A stretch of 6,329 nt of DNA from JAYODZ01 sp965662735. GTDB taxonomy: Bacteria > Pseudomonadota > Alphaproteobacteria > RS24. Below are positions 5,933 through 6,329 of this stretch, piece after piece. A program made the translations under genes and the position numbers. The stretch is from positions 1 to 6,329 of the forward strand of contig CBFIIU010000032.1 of NCBI GenBank assembly GCA_965662735.1, read 5' to 3'. How positions within the stretch are numbered: position 1 is the stretch's first letter; every line of letters begins with the position of its first letter. Below the pieces are notes generated by a model, which made no database searches, had not been told where the DNA came from, and worked only from the letters and a program-made list of their open reading frames with translations.

Positions 5933-6329
5933 TAGACCTCAATAGTTTGACCACCGTCGAATGGGGGCATTTTTGTCTGATCCTTGCGGCTTGTGTTGCG
6001 CTGGTGCAAGGGGTCATTCCGCTGGCCTTTGTGAAAGCGTCATCAATGGCGTCCACAAGCGCGGTCACTCAAATGCTCCAGTTTGCGCGCCGCGCCGCCT
6101 TATTGCATTGGGGGGTGTTGGCCTTATCATGTGCGAGCTTGGTGTGGGCCTTTATTCAGTCAGACTTTTCCGTGGCCTTGGTCGCGAACCACAGTCACGT
6201 CGATAAACCCTTTCTGTATAAAATAGCGGGCGTTTGGGGAAATCATGAAGGCTCGATGATGCTGTGGGTTTTGGTCCTTGCATCCTATTCTGCGAGCTTC
6301 GCTGTTTTCAGTGGGGCCCTGCCGGACCT
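5929..6329 (+). CDS. ccmF: Heme lyase subunit CcmF (3' end off the window)
   Basis: 133 codons of a protein that is normally about 650 aa. CcmF is the large integral-membrane core of the System I heme ligation complex, taking heme from CcmE and attaching it to apocytochrome c with CcmH and CcmI. The first helix spans about residues 13-34 (FCLILAACVALVQGVIPLAF) and a second spans about 56-77 (ALLHWGVLALSCASLVWAFI). A conserved periplasmic segment follows: DFSVALVANHSHVDKPFLYK, then GVWGNHEGSMMLWVLVLA, the characteristic CcmF/heme-handling-family signature before helix three. The frame is open to the window edge. The start is set by the ATGA overlap with ccmE, indicating coupled translation. 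Further ccm genes (ccmG/ccmH) would be expected downstream, out of view. Confidence 0.95.
   Translation, partial: MIDLNSLTTVEWGHFCLILAACVALVQGVIPLAFVKASSMASTSAVTQMLQFARRAALLHWGVLALSCASLVWAFIQSDFSVALVANHSHVDKPFLYKIAGVWGNHEGSMMLWVLVLASYSASFAVFSGALPD

Noticed and set aside
5513..6206. Minus and plus ORFs of 81-138 codons overlapping ccmE and ccmF
   Set aside because: They overlap firmly identified ccm genes whose junction is an ATGA overlap; no independent signals support them.
1..6329. CRISPR arrays, tRNA/rRNA genes, insertion sequences and att sites
   Set aside because: Searched by eye on both strands; no regularly spaced repeats, cloverleaf-like sequence, transposase frame or terminal inverted repeats were seen.

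Overview
The window looks like a chromosomal segment of an alphaproteobacterium. The evidence is a gene-transfer-agent (GTA)-type terminase, the GTA-associated DUF2793 protein and a ccmI-ccmE-ccmF cytochrome c maturation run. Base composition is moderate, several starts are TTG, and genes are tightly packed. I cannot name the genus.

Layout. Positions 667 to 1 (minus strand) carry the N-terminal two thirds of a secreted NMT1/THI5-like ABC substrate-binding protein, which runs off the left edge. Positions 668-1163 are a divergent intergenic region of about 500 bp with an AT-rich core, a weak promoter-like element and a doubtful small membrane ORF. Positions 1164-3892 hold a remnant of a GTA/prophage structural cluster. 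It has a small-terminase candidate, an apparently intact large terminase, a portal gene cut off after about 110 codons, and directly abutting it a complete DUF2793 tail-end protein. The head, protease, capsid and most tail genes expected between portal and DUF2793 are absent. A 135 bp spacer with an imperfect stem-loop follows. Positions 4028-6329 form a tight run: an FMN nitroreductase, ccmI (1-nt overlap), ccmE (52-nt gap) and ccmF (4-nt overlap, truncated by the right edge).

How the genes work together. CcmE carries heme through the periplasm, CcmF is the core of the heme ligation complex, and CcmI holds apocytochrome c for that complex. The nitroreductase is translationally coupled to ccmI and probably co-transcribed, but has no established role in heme ligation. 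TerS and TerL would form a DNA-packaging motor, but with the portal destroyed and no capsid genes here the locus cannot make particles by itself.

The strongest observations are the internally deleted GTA cluster that keeps an intact-looking terminase, and an unusually short CcmI that lacks the usual cytoplasmic loop between its two membrane helices. I found no convincing wholly new system.
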